Assembly (NCBI RefSeq): GCF_036346295.1
Contig: NZ_CP107819.1
Span: 4,960,001 to 5,024,000, forward strand
DNA: 64,000 nt
DNA from: Streptomyces sp. NBC_00536
GTDB taxonomy: Bacteria > Actinomycetota > Actinomycetes > Streptomycetales > Streptomycetaceae
Direction of reading: 5' to 3'
This document shows, in pieces, positions 49,210 through 58,501 of the stretch. The notes beneath the pieces were generated by a model. The model was not told where the DNA came from. It saw only the letters and a list, made by a program, of their open reading frames with translations, and did no database searches. Every line of letters begins with the position of its first letter. Position 1 is the stretch's first letter. The position numbers and the translations under genes were made by a program.

Positions 49210-50963
49210 CAGTACTTACGCTCCATCGGCTGGTAGCGGGTGACGACGACGGGCTTGTAGTCCAGCCGGACGGAGTCCTTGCCGTCATCGCCGACCTCGC
49301 GGTACGCCATGGTGTGGCGCATGAAGTTGACGTCGTCGCGGTTCGGGTAGTCCTCGCGGTAGTGACCGCCGCGGGACTCCTTGCGCGCCAGGGCCGAGAC
49401 GGCCATGACCTCGGCCAGGTCGAGCAGGTTGCCCAGCTCGATGGCCTCCAGCAGGTCCGTGTTGAACCGCTTGCCCTTGTCCTGGACGGACACGTTCAGG
49501 TAGCGCTCGCGCAGCTCCGCGATCTTCTCGACCGCGGTCTTGATCGTCTGCTCGGTGCGGAACACCATCACGCAGGCGTCCATCGTCTCCTGGAGCTCCA
49601 GGCGCAGGTCGGCGACCCGCTCCTTGCCCGTGGAGTTGCGCAGCCGCTCGACCTGGTCGATCACCTGCTGGGCCGGGTTCTCCGGCAGCTCGGCGTAGTC
49701 GTTCTCGGCCGCGTACTTGGCCGCCGCGATGCCCGAGCGCTTGCCGAAGACGTTGATGTCCAGCAGCGAGTTGGTGCCCAGGCGGTTGGCGCCGTGCACG
49801 GAGACGCAGGCGACCTCGCCGGCCGCGTACAGACCCGGGACGACGGTGGTGTTGTCCGACAGGACCTCACCCTCGACGTTGGTCGGGATGCCGCCCATGG
49901 CGTAGTGCGCGGTGGGCTGGATCGGGATCGGGTCCGTGTAGGGCTCGATGCCCAGGTACGTACGCGCGAACTCCGTGATGTCGGGCAGCTTGGCGTCCAG
50001 CTGCTCCGGCGGGAGGTGCGTCAGGTCCAGGTACACGTGGTCACCGGCCGGACCGCAGCCGCGGCCCTCACGGATCTCGGTGTAGATGGAGCGCGAGACG
50101 ACGTCACGGGACGCGAGGTCCTTCATGACCGGCGCGTACTTCTCCATGAAGCGCTCGCCGTCCTTGTTGCGGAGGATGCCGCCCTCACCACGGGCGCCCT
50201 CCGTCAGCAGGATGCCCATGCGCCAGATGCCCGTCGGGTGGAACTGGAAGAACTCCATGTCCTCCAGCGGCAGACCGCGCCGGTAGCAGGCCGCCTGGCC
50301 GTCACCGGTGAGGGTGTGCGCGTTGGAGGTCACCTTGAAGAACTTGCCCGTGCCGCCGGAGGCGTAGATGACGGACTTCGCCTGGAAGACGTGGATCTCG
50401 CCCGTGGCCAGCTCGTACGCGACGACGCCGGCCGACTTCTGGACGCCGTCCTCCTCGACCAGGAGCTGGTCCAGGACGTAGAACTCGTTGAAGAACTCCA
50501 CGCCCTCCTTGACGCAGTTCTGGTACAGCGTCTGGAGGATCATGTGACCGGTGCGGTCCGCGGCGTAGCAGGACCGGCGGACCGGCGCCTCGCCGTGGTT
50601 GCGGGAGTGACCGCCGAAGCGGCGCTGGTCGATGGTGCCGTCCGGGGTGCGGTTGAACGGCAGGCCCATCTTCTCCAGGTCGAGGACCGCGTCGATGGCC
50701 TCCTTCGCCAGGATCTCGGCGGCGTCCTGGTCGACCAGGTAGTCACCGCCCTTGACCGTGTCGAAGGTGTGCCACTCCCAGTTGTCGTCCTCCACGTTGG
50801 CCAGCGCGGCGGCCATGCCGCCCTGCGCGGCGCCCGTGTGGGAGCGGGTCGGGTACAGCTTCGTGAGCACCGCGGTGCGGCTGCGCTTCGTCGACTCGAT
50901 GGCCGCGCGCATGCCCGCGCCGCCGGCGCCGACGATGACGGTGTCGTACTTGTGGATCTTCAT
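49209..50963 (-). CDS. sdhA: Succinate dehydrogenase flavoprotein subunit
   Basis: 584 residues, ATG 50963. FAD-binding start VIVGAGGAGMRAAIES, the covalent-flavin His in PTRSHTGAAQGG, the substrate/catalytic region EFFQFHPTG and RGEGG, HYAMGGIPTN, and the C-terminal R-G-GH motif RGGHYREDYP. It oxidises succinate to fumarate. Part of the sdhCDAB operon. Confidence 0.98.
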   Translation of the reverse strand: MKIHKYDTVIVGAGGAGMRAAIESTKRSRTAVLTKLYPTRSHTGAAQGGMAAALANVEDDNWEWHTFDTVKGGDYLVDQDAAEILAKEAIDAVLDLEKMGLPFNRTPDGTIDQRRFGGHSRNHGEAPVRRSCYAADRTGHMILQTLYQNCVKEGVEFFNEFYVLDQLLVEEDGVQKSAGVVAYELATGEIHVFQAKSVIYASGGTGKFFKVTSNAHTLTGDGQAACYRRGLPLEDMEFFQFHPTGIWRMGILLTEGARGEGGILRNKDGERFMEKYAPVMKDLASRDVVSRSIYTEIREGRGCGPAGDHVYLDLTHLPPEQLDAKLPDITEFARTYLGIEPYTDPIPIQPTAHYAMGGIPTNVEGEVLSDNTTVVPGLYAAGEVACVSVHGANRLGTNSLLDINVFGKRSGIAAAKYAAENDYAELPENPAQQVIDQVERLRNSTGKERVADLRLELQETMDACVMVFRTEQTIKTAVEKIAELRERYLNVSVQDKGKRFNTDLLEAIELGNLLDLAEVMAVSALARKESRGGHYREDYPNRDDVNFMRHTMAYREVGDDGKDSVRLDYKPVVVTRYQPMERKY

Positions 50964-50974
50964 CAGGATTCGCC

Positions 50975-51466
50975 TCAGCCCATGCCGCGGATGTTCGGGT
51001 CGAAGGTGAAGATCACCAGCGTGCCCAGAAGGATGGTGAACACCGTGGCGGTGTAGAGCAGGCCCTTCAGCCACAGCCGCGTGTTGGCGCGCTCCGCGTA
51101 GTCGTTGATGACGGTACGCAGACCGTTGGAGCCGTGCAGCATCGCCAGCCACAGCATCAGCAGGTCCCAGCCCTGCCAGAACGGCGAGGCCCAGCGGCCC
51201 GCCACGAAGGCGAAGCCGATCTTGGAGACGCCGCCGTCCAGCACCAGCTGGATGAGCAGGTGGCCGATGACCAGCACGACCAGGACGATGCCCGAGAGGC
51301 GCATGAAGAGCCACGCGACCATCTCGAAGTTGCCGCGGGTCGAGCGGGGCGTCTTGCCGGTCCGCTTGCGCGGGGCCTCGATGTACGGCGCCGGGTTGTC
51401 GACGTCGTAGAGGCTCACGCTCTCCACGTCGCTGATGCCCTGGGCGGCAGAAGTGTCAGAAGACAT
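50975..51466 (-). CDS. sdhD: Succinate dehydrogenase membrane anchor subunit
   Basis: 163 residues, ATG at 51466. A hydrophilic N-terminus precedes three hydrophobic segments (LSGIVLVVLVIGHLLIQL; LMLWLAMLHGSNGLRTVI; LLYTATVFTILLGTLVIFTF). The haem/quinone region is HGSNGLRTVINDY. It anchors the SdhAB dimer. The gap to sdhC is 5 bases and to sdhA 11. Confidence 0.95.
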   Translation of the reverse strand: MSSDTSAAQGISDVESVSLYDVDNPAPYIEAPRKRTGKTPRSTRGNFEMVAWLFMRLSGIVLVVLVIGHLLIQLVLDGGVSKIGFAFVAGRWASPFWQGWDLLMLWLAMLHGSNGLRTVINDYAERANTRLWLKGLLYTATVFTILLGTLVIFTFDPNIRGMG

Positions 51467-51471
51467 GCCCG

Positions 51472-51852
51472 TCACTTCCCGAACAGTTCGAGGTAGGCGT
51501 GGTGCAGCACGGGGTACACGGCCCCGGCCATCAGCACGACCCAAACGCCCACCACGGACCAGAGCATCTGCTTCTGGTAGCGGGGGCCCTTGGACCAGAA
51601 GTCCACGGCGATGACACGGAGACCGTTGAGCGCGTGGAACAGGATTGCGGCGACGAGGCCGTACTCCATCAGCGCGACGATCGGAGTCTTGTAGGTAGCC
51701 ACGACATCGTCGTACGCCTCGGGAGAGACGCGGACGAGAGCGGTGTCGAGGACGTGTACGAACAGGAAGAAGAAAATGAGGACGCCGGTGACTCGATGAG
51801 CCACCCAGGACCACATTCCTTCCCGGCCGCGGTACAACGTTCCAGCCGGCAC
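51472..51852 (-). CDS. sdhC: Succinate dehydrogenase cytochrome b556 subunit
   Basis: 126 residues from a GTG at 51850-51852. Conserved SdhC features: GMWSWVAHRVTGVLIFFFLFVHVLD (Ser and Arg of the quinone site) and HALNGLRVIAVDF with the haem His. Three hydrophobic segments. First gene of the sdhCDAB operon; its promoter lies in 51853-52004. Confidence 0.95.
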   Translation of the reverse strand: MPAGTLYRGREGMWSWVAHRVTGVLIFFFLFVHVLDTALVRVSPEAYDDVVATYKTPIVALMEYGLVAAILFHALNGLRVIAVDFWSKGPRYQKQMLWSVVGVWVVLMAGAVYPVLHHAYLELFGK

Positions 51853-52004
51853 GGAAAACCCTCCGGAAGCGGGGCGGGGGCCAGCCGGCTTCTTTGTCGG
51901 TCGGGCCCGGCCGGGTACGGTCCTCCGGCCCCGGACATCGTAGCGACGCTTTGTCGGTTCCCTTGCGCGGGGGCCATCGGTGTGATCAAACAGGCACGGA
52001 CGGA

Positions 52005-52577
52005 CTATCCCACAGGAGCGAAACGCCCCAATTCAGGCGCGTCATCGCTGGTTCCGCCGACCGCGGTGCCCCTTCCGTCCGGCATGTGGAGGAATCCCAC
52101 GAGCCGGGCGAGTCGCGAGCGCGCCACCCGGCGCAGTTCGTCGGCCGCGGTGGCCCGTTCCTCGTCCACCTCGTGCGCCATCCGCCGCCGGATCGCGGCC
52201 AGCACCTGATGCGCGTGCTCGTCGGCCGGGTGCCCGTCGAGGCAGATGACGAAGGCGTGCCCGAACTTCCGCTCGTACTCCGCGTGCGCCGCGCCGAGCG
52301 CGAGGTGGGCGGCGTACGGCGCGTCGCGGTCGAGCTCCGCGGAGGACTCCAGGGCGAGCGCCTCGGCCAGGTCCCGCTGCCGCAGGTCGTACGCCGCCTC
52401 GTCGGCGGCGGCCAGCAGCGCGTCCAGATCCGGGTACGGGCGGTGCTCGGCCACCCGGTGCGCCCAGCGGTCGCTGCCGCAGCAGCGCAGCAGGGCCTCC
52501 CGGGCGGACTCGGCCGGCGCCGCGTTGAAGCGCGCCAGCGCGCTGCCGCGGACCTGCGCCGGAAGGGGGCTGGACAG
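52005..52577 (-). CDS. OHCU-decarboxylase-like protein with probable CTG start
   Basis: 190 residues if started at CTG 52577-52575. No ATG, GTG or TTG exists in this frame between the upstream TGA and an internal GTG at 52454. The N-terminal ALARFNAAPAESAREALLRCCGS, then DRWAHRVAEHRPYPD, which the internal start would lose, matches the family's conserved start, and GAGGAG lies 7 bases before the CTG. The later EYERKFGHAFVICLDG is the family core. The usual HPxxG motif with the catalytic His of 2-oxo-4-hydroxy-4-carboxy-5-ureidoimidazoline decarboxylase is absent (ALALESSAE instead), so true UraD activity is doubtful. No other purine-catabolism gene is near. Confidence 0.75.
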   Translation of the reverse strand: MSSPLPAQVRGSALARFNAAPAESAREALLRCCGSDRWAHRVAEHRPYPDLDALLAAADEAAYDLRQRDLAEALALESSAELDRDAPYAAHLALGAAHAEYERKFGHAFVICLDGHPADEHAHQVLAAIRRRMAHEVDEERATAADELRRVARSRLARLVGFLHMPDGRGTAVGGTSDDAPELGRFAPVG

Positions 52578-52917
52578 CGTGGGGCTCCTCGGTGTGCGGT
52601 GGGGGTGTCACGCCACGCTATCGACGCGGCGCCGTGATGCACGTACCCAACCGCGGATTTCACCCGGAAGAGAGCCGAAAGGAGGAGAGTGGGACGGGTC
52701 GAGACGGGGAAGGCGGCCGAGACCGCCACCCCCCACAGGAGAGGCCCCGGCCGCCATCCGTTACGGGCTCGTGCGACAAGCCCGTACCCCTGTCAGCGCC
52801 TCCGGTGCGTTTTGTGTCACACCTCGCTTCGCGCACGATTGGTTGCAGGTTGTACAACGCGTGGACGAGAGCCCCGACACGCCGTAACGTGCTGATTTGC
52901 GCCAGACGTACAGGACA
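52578..52917. promoter_or_regulatory. Gene-free divergent promoter region
   Basis: 340 bases between the OHCU-like gene and the sigma-factor gene. It holds a perfect 10-bp palindrome GTTGTACAAC (52849-52858) about 60 bases before the sigma gene, a possible operator or promoter element. ORFs crossing it look like GC-driven shadows. Confidence 0.4.
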
Positions 52918-53784
52918 GTGAACGGGTTGGGGACTTTGCTGGGGGACGACGCGGAGCTGACCGCCGCGGTGCTCGCGGCACAGGACGGCGATGAGAGCGC
53001 GTTCCGGACTGTGTACCGCGCTGTGCACCCGCGCCTGCTGGGGTATGTCCGCACGCTCGTCGGAGACGGCGACGCCGAGGACGTGACCTCCGAGGCCTGG
53101 CTGCAGATATCCCGCGACCTGGACTCCTTCACGGGCGACGCCGACCGCTTCCGCGGCTGGGCCGCCCGCATCGCGCGCAACCGCGCCCTCGACCACATCC
53201 GGATGCGCGGCCGCCGCCCCGCCATCGGCGGCGACGAGAGCGAACTCAGCGGCCACGCCGCCGACTACGACACCGCGGGCCAGGCCATGGAAGCCCTCTC
53301 CACCGGCCGCACCATGGCGCTGATCGCCCAGCTCCCGCAGGACCAGGCGGAGGCCGTGGTGCTGCGCGTGGTCGTCGGCCTCGACGCCAAGACCGCCGCC
53401 GAAACTCTGGGCAAGCGGCCCGGCGCGGTACGGACGGCGGCGCACCGGGGGCTCAAGCGGCTCGCGGAACTCATCGTGAACGAAAACGAAAACGAAACGG
53501 ACACCGCGGCGGGATCGGGATCGGGTTCGGGGTCCGGGTCGGGTTCGGGTGCGGAAGCGGAGGCCGAAGCGGAAGCCGAAGCGGGGGCGGGCGCCCGGCG
53601 CGGCACCCGGCTCGGGAATAATGGTCCAGGCCAGACCGGCGGCCGCGGTGGCTCCGGGGGCTCCGGGGGCGCCGGTGACGTGCGGGATCTGGACGCCGTA
53701 CCCGCCCAGCGCGGCCGGTTCGGGGGACTGGCGGAGCGAACCGGTGTGACGCATTCACGTTGGCGGACGCAGAAGGACATGTGA
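52918..53784 (+). CDS. ECF-like RNA polymerase sigma factor with low-complexity tail
   Basis: 288 residues from GTG 52918 (a TTG 21 bases upstream is also in frame). Sigma region 2 spans about residues 20-100 (AFRTVYRAVHPRLLGYVRTL; AEDVTSEAWLQISRDL; WAARIARNRALDHIR), and region 4 follows (ALIAQLPQDQAEAVVLRVVVG; KRPGAVRTAAHRGLKRL). After residue ~190 comes an unusual tail: NENENETD, a GS dipeptide run, an AE run, then Gly/Arg-rich sequence. The stop overlaps the next ATG (TGATG), pairing it with its presumed regulator. Confidence 0.9.
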   Translation: MNGLGTLLGDDAELTAAVLAAQDGDESAFRTVYRAVHPRLLGYVRTLVGDGDAEDVTSEAWLQISRDLDSFTGDADRFRGWAARIARNRALDHIRMRGRRPAIGGDESELSGHAADYDTAGQAMEALSTGRTMALIAQLPQDQAEAVVLRVVVGLDAKTAAETLGKRPGAVRTAAHRGLKRLAELIVNENENETDTAAGSGSGSGSGSGSGAEAEAEAEAEAGAGARRGTRLGNNGPGQTGGRGGSGGSGGAGDVRDLDAVPAQRGRFGGLAERTGVTHSRWRTQKDM

Positions 53785-54818
53785 TGGCCGACGATCGCAC
53801 CAGGTGGCTGGACAAAGCCGCGGCGGACAGACTGCTGCGCGGCGAACCGTTGGATCCGCGGGGTGACCTCCGCGCACAGGCGGACGCCGCCCGGCTGCGC
53901 GACGCCCTCGACGCCCTGACGCCCGACCTCCGCGCGGCCGCCGCGACGGAACTGCCCGGGGAGGCCGCCGCCCTGGCAGCCTTCCGCGCGGCGCACCCGG
54001 CTCGGGCCACCGCTGCCGTGGGGGTTGGCGCCGCGGCTGCGGCCGCCGCCGAGGAGCCGCTGGTCGCCATCGTCCCCGTACCCACCATTGCCGCGCACGG
54101 GGCCGCGCACGGGGCCGCGCGCGGGCGCGCCCCGCGCCGGGCCGCCGCATGGCGCCTCGGCCTCGCGGCCGCCGTGGCCGGCGTGGCCATCGGCGGTGTC
54201 GCCACCGCCGCGGGCACCGGCCTGTTCGACCGCGCCCTGCACCTGAACGCGAGCCCGCTGCCCACCGCCGAGATCACCTCCGACGTCACCCCGGAGCCGG
54301 TCGGCGGCACCGCCGAGCCGAGCACCGGGGCGTCCCGGCGGCCGCTGCCGCCGAGCGGCGGCGACCTCTTCGGCACCGGCGGCGCGCGCACCCCGGGCCC
54401 GGACGGCCGGACCACCCCGGGCGCCACCGGCGCGGCGGCGGGCGGCGCGAACAACGGCGGGGCGGGCGGTACGGGCGCCGCCGCGGGCACCGGCACCGGT
54501 ACCGGCTCGGACAACCGCGAGCACTTCGGCACGACCGAGGGCGGTGCCGAGGGCGAGATCCACGACACGCTGCGCGGTGCGGCGGACCTGTGCCGCGACT
54601 ACCGCTCCGGCCGGCTGACCGGGGACCGGGAGAACCGGCTCAACCTGCTGGCCAAGGGCCGCCAGAAGGTCAAGGGCTACTGCGAGGACCTGCTCGACGG
54701 CACGCCGGCCCCCCCGCCGAAGAGCACCGGCCCGACGGACTCGGCGCCCGTCCCCGGTCCGGGCGCCGGGAGCCCCTCCGGCGTGACGGGCTCGCTGGGC
54801 CTGCGCCTGCGCCGCTGA
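53784..54818 (+). CDS. Single-pass membrane partner of the sigma factor, possible anti-sigma
   Basis: 344 residues. The N-terminal ~95 residues are helical and cytoplasmic (DKAAADRLLRGEPLDPRGDL; ARLRDALDALTPDLRAA), a place where anti-sigma domains usually sit. One membrane helix follows (RLGLAAAVAGVAIGGVATAAG), then a long Gly/Thr/Pro/Ala-rich extracytoplasmic region with a more conserved-looking block (LRGAADLCRDYRSGRLTGDR; VKGYCEDLLDG). No zinc-binding HxxxCxxC motif is seen, so a ZAS-type anti-sigma is unlikely. The coupling to the sigma gene supports a regulatory role. Confidence 0.75.
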   Translation: MADDRTRWLDKAAADRLLRGEPLDPRGDLRAQADAARLRDALDALTPDLRAAAATELPGEAAALAAFRAAHPARATAAVGVGAAAAAAAEEPLVAIVPVPTIAAHGAAHGAARGRAPRRAAAWRLGLAAAVAGVAIGGVATAAGTGLFDRALHLNASPLPTAEITSDVTPEPVGGTAEPSTGASRRPLPPSGGDLFGTGGARTPGPDGRTTPGATGAAAGGANNGGAGGTGAAAGTGTGTGSDNREHFGTTEGGAEGEIHDTLRGAADLCRDYRSGRLTGDRENRLNLLAKGRQKVKGYCEDLLDGTPAPPPKSTGPTDSAPVPGPGAGSPSGVTGSLGLRLRR

Positions 54819-55070
54819 AACACGGCGGAACGCGCTCGCGGAAGCGTGCGGAAACATGCCGGAACGCGCTCGCCGAAACAGCCTCTGACCTGGCTGTAAC
54901 ACTTTTCGATCCGTCGGCGCAGTAACAAGTGAGCCGACTGGTCATCGGCCGCGCATGAGCCGGGGTTCCCCCCGTACCCCTGGGCTCTGCGCAACCTGGC
55001 GCGGGCGGGGTTCGTTCCCCCGGCCCTGCCCGCGCCTCTTAAGCCGACCTTCTCGCTGGCCGTCCACTGC

Positions 55071-55958
55071 TCACCAGTAGACGACGACCTTGTCGCCGAC
55101 CTTCACCTGGTCGTAGAGCGCCGACAGCTTCGCCTTGTCGCGTACGTTCACGCAGCCGTGCGAGGCCCCCGCGTAGCCCCGGGCGGCGAAGTCCGACGAG
55201 TAGTGCACGGCCTGGCCCTCGCTGAAGAACATCGAGTACGGCATCGGCGTGTGGTAGATCGTCGAGACCCAGTCCTTCGACTTCCAGCCCACCGAGAACT
55301 CGCCCTCACGGGTCGGGGTGTTCTCCGAGCCGAAGCGCACGTCCATGGTGGACACGATCTTGCCGTCGATCATCCAGGCCAGGGTGCGGCTCTCCTTGCT
55401 GATGCACATCACCCGGCCCGTCATGCAGCGCGGGTCCGGAGTGTCGACCTGGTTCGTCGTCGGCGACAGCTCCTCGGTGGTGGGCTTCTTGCTGACGCTC
55501 TGGACCTTCTTCCAGGTGGCGTCGTCCACCGAGCCGGACGCGGTCAGCTGGTACTTCGACTGGAAGGCCTTGACCGCGGCGATCGTCTTGGAACCGTAGA
55601 AACCGGTGGGCGTCGCACTGAACATGCCGAGCTGCTTGAGCCGCGCCTGCAGCTCGCGCACCTGATCGTCCTCCGTGCCCTCCGCCATCAGGTACTTCGC
55701 CTGCGAGGCCGGGGACGCGGAAGCCGAGGAGGAAGCGGACGCCGAAGCGGAAGCGGACGGCGAGCCCGAGGGCGAGGCGTCGCCCGGCTTGTTGTCCTGG
55801 GCCGACGACGAGGCCGAGGCCGCGGGGGACGGGGAGCCGGCCCCCGTCGACTTCTGCGGCCCGCAGGCGGTGGCGGTGGCGGCGAGGGCCACCGCGGCGG
55901 CCACTCCGAGCGTGCGGATCGCGGCTCTCTGAGGCTTCAGACGGTTCAGACGGTGCAT
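55071..55958 (-). CDS. L,D-transpeptidase lipoprotein with peptidoglycan-binding domain
   Basis: 295 residues. The N-terminal signal ends with a lipobox (ATAC; Cys32). A Ser/Ala/Pro spacer follows, then a PG_binding_1 domain (VRELQARLKQLGMF; GSKTIAAVKAFQSKYQL) and a C-terminal YkuD domain with the catalytic motif HYSSDF...SHGCVNVRD (Cys nucleophile). It makes 3-3 cross-links in the cell wall or attaches proteins to it, outside the membrane. The 252-base gap 54819-55070 before its end has a short direct repeat CGGAACGCGCTCGC and no gene. Confidence 0.95.
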   Translation of the reverse strand: MHRLNRLKPQRAAIRTLGVAAAVALAATATACGPQKSTGAGSPSPAASASSSAQDNKPGDASPSGSPSASASASASSSASASPASQAKYLMAEGTEDDQVRELQARLKQLGMFSATPTGFYGSKTIAAVKAFQSKYQLTASGSVDDATWKKVQSVSKKPTTEELSPTTNQVDTPDPRCMTGRVMCISKESRTLAWMIDGKIVSTMDVRFGSENTPTREGEFSVGWKSKDWVSTIYHTPMPYSMFFSEGQAVHYSSDFAARGYAGASHGCVNVRDKAKLSALYDQVKVGDKVVVYW

Positions 55959-56115
55959 GGCAGTCCCCCGGTTCTTACGACGTGTAACTACACGATGCCG
56001 CGCGGGCGTGGATAGTTGCGGACGCTCCCGGGATGTTGCGCACTTGTGACCGGAGGCCGCTGCGGTGACGTTTTACCAGGCGCGCCCCCGTCCCTTCCAC
56101 GAAGGAGTCCGGGCC

Positions 56116-57738
56116 ATGGCGCACACCGAACGACCCCATACCGAACCGCCCCACACCGAACGGCCCCACACCGAGAGCGGGCTGCCGATCGAGCCCGTGT
56201 ACGGGCCCGAGGCCCTGGCGGGGTGGGATCCGGCGGAGCGCCTCGGTGAACCCGGCGCCTACCCGTTCACCCGGGGGGTATACCCCACGATGTACACCGG
56301 CAGGCCCTGGACGATGCGCCAGTACGCCGGATTCGGCACCGCCGCCGAGTCGAACGCCCGCTACCGGCAGCTGATCGCCGACGGCACCACCGGCCTCTCC
56401 GTCGCCTTCGACCTGCCCACCCAGATGGGGCTCGACTCCGACGCGCCGCTCGCGCGCGGCGAAGTCGGCAAGGTCGGGGTCGCCGTCGACTCCGTCGAGG
56501 ACATGCGGGTGCTCTTCGACGGGATCCCGCTCGACCGGGTTTCCACCTCGATGACCATCAACGCGCCCGCCGCGCTCCTGCTGCTGATGTACCAGCTGGT
56601 CGCCGAGGAGCAGGGCATCGCGGCCGACCGGCTGACCGGGACCGTACAGAACGACGTGCTCAAGGAGTACATCGCGCGGGGGACCTACATCTTCCCGCCC
56701 GGGCCCTCGCTGCGGCTGACCGCCGACACCTTCCGCTACTGCGCGGACGAGGTCCCCCGCTGGAACACCATCTCCATCTCCGGCTACCACATGGCCGAAG
56801 CGGGGGCCTCGCCCGCGCAGGAGATCGCCTTCACCCTCGCCGACGGCATCGCGTACGTCCGTACGGCCATCGGGGCCGGGATGGACGTCGACGCCTTCGC
56901 GCCCCGGCTGTCGTTCTTCTTCGTCGCCCGCACCACCCTGCTGGAGGAGGTGGCCAAATTCCGGGCCGCCCGGCGGATGTGGGCGCGGATCATGCGCGAG
57001 GAGTTCGGCGCCCGGGACCCGAAATCGCTGATGCTGCGCTTCCACACCCAGACCGCCGGGGTGCAGCTGACCGCGCAGCAGCCGGAGGTGAACCTGGTGC
57101 GGGTCGCCGTCCAGGGGCTGGCGGCGGTCCTCGGCGGCACGCAGTCGCTCCACACGAACGCCTACGACGAGGCGATCGCGCTGCCGACGGCGAAATCGGC
57201 CCGGCTCGCACTGCGTACCCAGCAGGTCCTCGCGTACGAGACGGACATCGCGCACACCGTCGACCCCTTCGCCGGGTCGTACGTCGTCGAGCGGATGACG
57301 GACGACCTGGAGGCGGCGGCCGCGGCCCTGCTCGGGCGGATCGAAGACCTGGGCGGGGCGGTCGCCGCCATCGAGCGGGGCTTCCAGAAGGGCGAGATCG
57401 AACACAACGCCTACCGCATCGCGCGCGAGACCGACAGCGCCGAACGGGTGGTGGTGGGCCTCAATCGCTACGCGCTGGACGAGGAGGAACCGTACGAGCC
57501 GCTGCGGGTGGACCCGGCGCTCGAAGCCGCCCAGTGCGAGCGCCTCGCCCGGCTGCGGGCCGGGCGGGACCAGGAGGCGGTGGACACGGCGCTGGCCCGG
57601 CTGCGGGAGGCGGCGGCGGGCCGGGCGAACGTCCTGTACCCGATGAAGGAGGCGCTGCGGGCCCGGGCCACGGTGGGGGAGGTGTGCGACGAGCTGCGGG
57701 AGGTCTGGGGGCGCCATGTTCCGGCCACCGGGTTTTGA
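56116..57738 (+). CDS. Acyl-CoA mutase large (catalytic) subunit, methylmalonyl-CoA mutase family
   Basis: 540 residues from ATG 56116 after a GAAGGAG site. The mutase TIM barrel is present: [78 protein letters not shown]. Tyr in TMYTGRP and Arg in PSLRLTA correspond to residues that bind the substrate carboxylate in methylmalonyl-CoA mutase (isobutyryl-CoA mutase has Phe and Gln), so a carboxylated acyl-CoA is likely. There is no C-terminal B12-binding domain, so it needs a separate small subunit, which is not in this window. The N-terminus is a repeat of [10 protein letters not shown] type. Confidence 0.92.
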   Translation: MAHTERPHTEPPHTERPHTESGLPIEPVYGPEALAGWDPAERLGEPGAYPFTRGVYPTMYTGRPWTMRQYAGFGTAAESNARYRQLIADGTTGLSVAFDLPTQMGLDSDAPLARGEVGKVGVAVDSVEDMRVLFDGIPLDRVSTSMTINAPAALLLLMYQLVAEEQGIAADRLTGTVQNDVLKEYIARGTYIFPPGPSLRLTADTFRYCADEVPRWNTISISGYHMAEAGASPAQEIAFTLADGIAYVRTAIGAGMDVDAFAPRLSFFFVARTTLLEEVAKFRAARRMWARIMREEFGARDPKSLMLRFHTQTAGVQLTAQQPEVNLVRVAVQGLAAVLGGTQSLHTNAYDEAIALPTAKSARLALRTQQVLAYETDIAHTVDPFAGSYVVERMTDDLEAAAAALLGRIEDLGGAVAAIERGFQKGEIEHNAYRIARETDSAERVVVGLNRYALDEEEPYEPLRVDPALEAAQCERLARLRAGRDQEAVDTALARLREAAAGRANVLYPMKEALRARATVGEVCDELREVWGRHVPATGF

Positions 57739-57780
57739 GACAGTCGACTCTGAGCCACACCAGTCTGAGACACTCCGGAC

Positions 57781-58434
57781 ATGTATGGCGTCATAGACCT
57801 CCCGACCTACCTCGCCGGCCTCGCACTGATCATCCTGCTGCCCGGCCCGAACTCCCTGTACGTCCTGTCCGTGGCCGCCCGGCGCGGCGTACGGACCGGG
57901 TACAAGGCCGCCGCCGGGGTGTGGACCGGGGACACCGTGCTGATGACGCTGGCGGCGCTGGGGGCGGCCTCGCTCCTCCAGACCAGCCCGGTGGTCTTCG
58001 GCGTGGTGAAGCTGCTGGGGGCCGGGTACCTGTCGTGGCTGGCCGTGGGGATGCTGCGGGGGGCCTGGGCGCTGTGGCGGGCGCGGGGCGCGGAGCCGGA
58101 GGCGGAATCGTCCCCCGCGCCGTCCGATCCCTCGGGTCCGGAACGCCCGTACCGCCGTGCGCTGCTGATCAGCCTGCTCAACCCGAAGGCCATCCTTTTC
58201 CTGATGTCCTTCTTCGTGCAGTTCGTGGACCCGGCGTACCCCTACCGCGGCCTGTCGTTCCTGCTCCTCGGCTCGCTCCTCCAGCTGGGCAGCTTCCTGT
58301 ACCTCACGGCGCTGATCTTCGGCGGGACCCGCCTCGCGGCGGCCTTCACCCGACGCCGCCGGCTCTCGGCCGGCGCCACCTCCATGGCCGGAGTCCTCTT
58401 CCTCGGGTTCGCCGCGAAACTCGCCACGAGCTGA
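57781..58434 (+). CDS. LysE/LeuE family amino-acid exporter
   Basis: 217 residues, five or six hydrophobic segments. The N-terminal LYVLSVAARRGVRTGYKAAAGVWTGD is the LysE/RhtB signature, and YLSWLAVGMLRGAW and RALLISLLNPKAILFLMSFF are typical later motifs. It probably exports leucine or related amino acids. ATG at 57781, 42 bases after the mutase; the two may be one transcript. Confidence 0.92.
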   Translation: MYGVIDLPTYLAGLALIILLPGPNSLYVLSVAARRGVRTGYKAAAGVWTGDTVLMTLAALGAASLLQTSPVVFGVVKLLGAGYLSWLAVGMLRGAWALWRARGAEPEAESSPAPSDPSGPERPYRRALLISLLNPKAILFLMSFFVQFVDPAYPYRGLSFLLLGSLLQLGSFLYLTALIFGGTRLAAAFTRRRRLSAGATSMAGVLFLGFAAKLATS

Positions 58435-58475
58435 CGGCGGCAGCGGTTCGTTCAGCCGGAGGGCTTATCCGCTTG

Positions 58476-58496
58476 TGTCTCCAGTAGGGGGAGACA
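58476..58496. promoter_or_regulatory. MerR-type operator, TGTCTCC-N7-GGAGACA
   Basis: Perfect 7-bp inverted repeat with a 7-base centre (CCAGTAGGG), just before the MerR gene GTG at 58502. It resembles the CTCCAGTA-type operators of MtaN/TipA-like MerR activators and probably mediates autoregulation. Confidence 0.65.
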
Positions 58497-58501
58497 GCAA
58501 G

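Noticed and set aside
54960..55060. GGGTTCGTTCCCCC resembling a tRNA T-arm
   Set aside because: No acceptor, D-arm or anticodon arm can be assembled around it; it is a GC-rich intergenic stretch.
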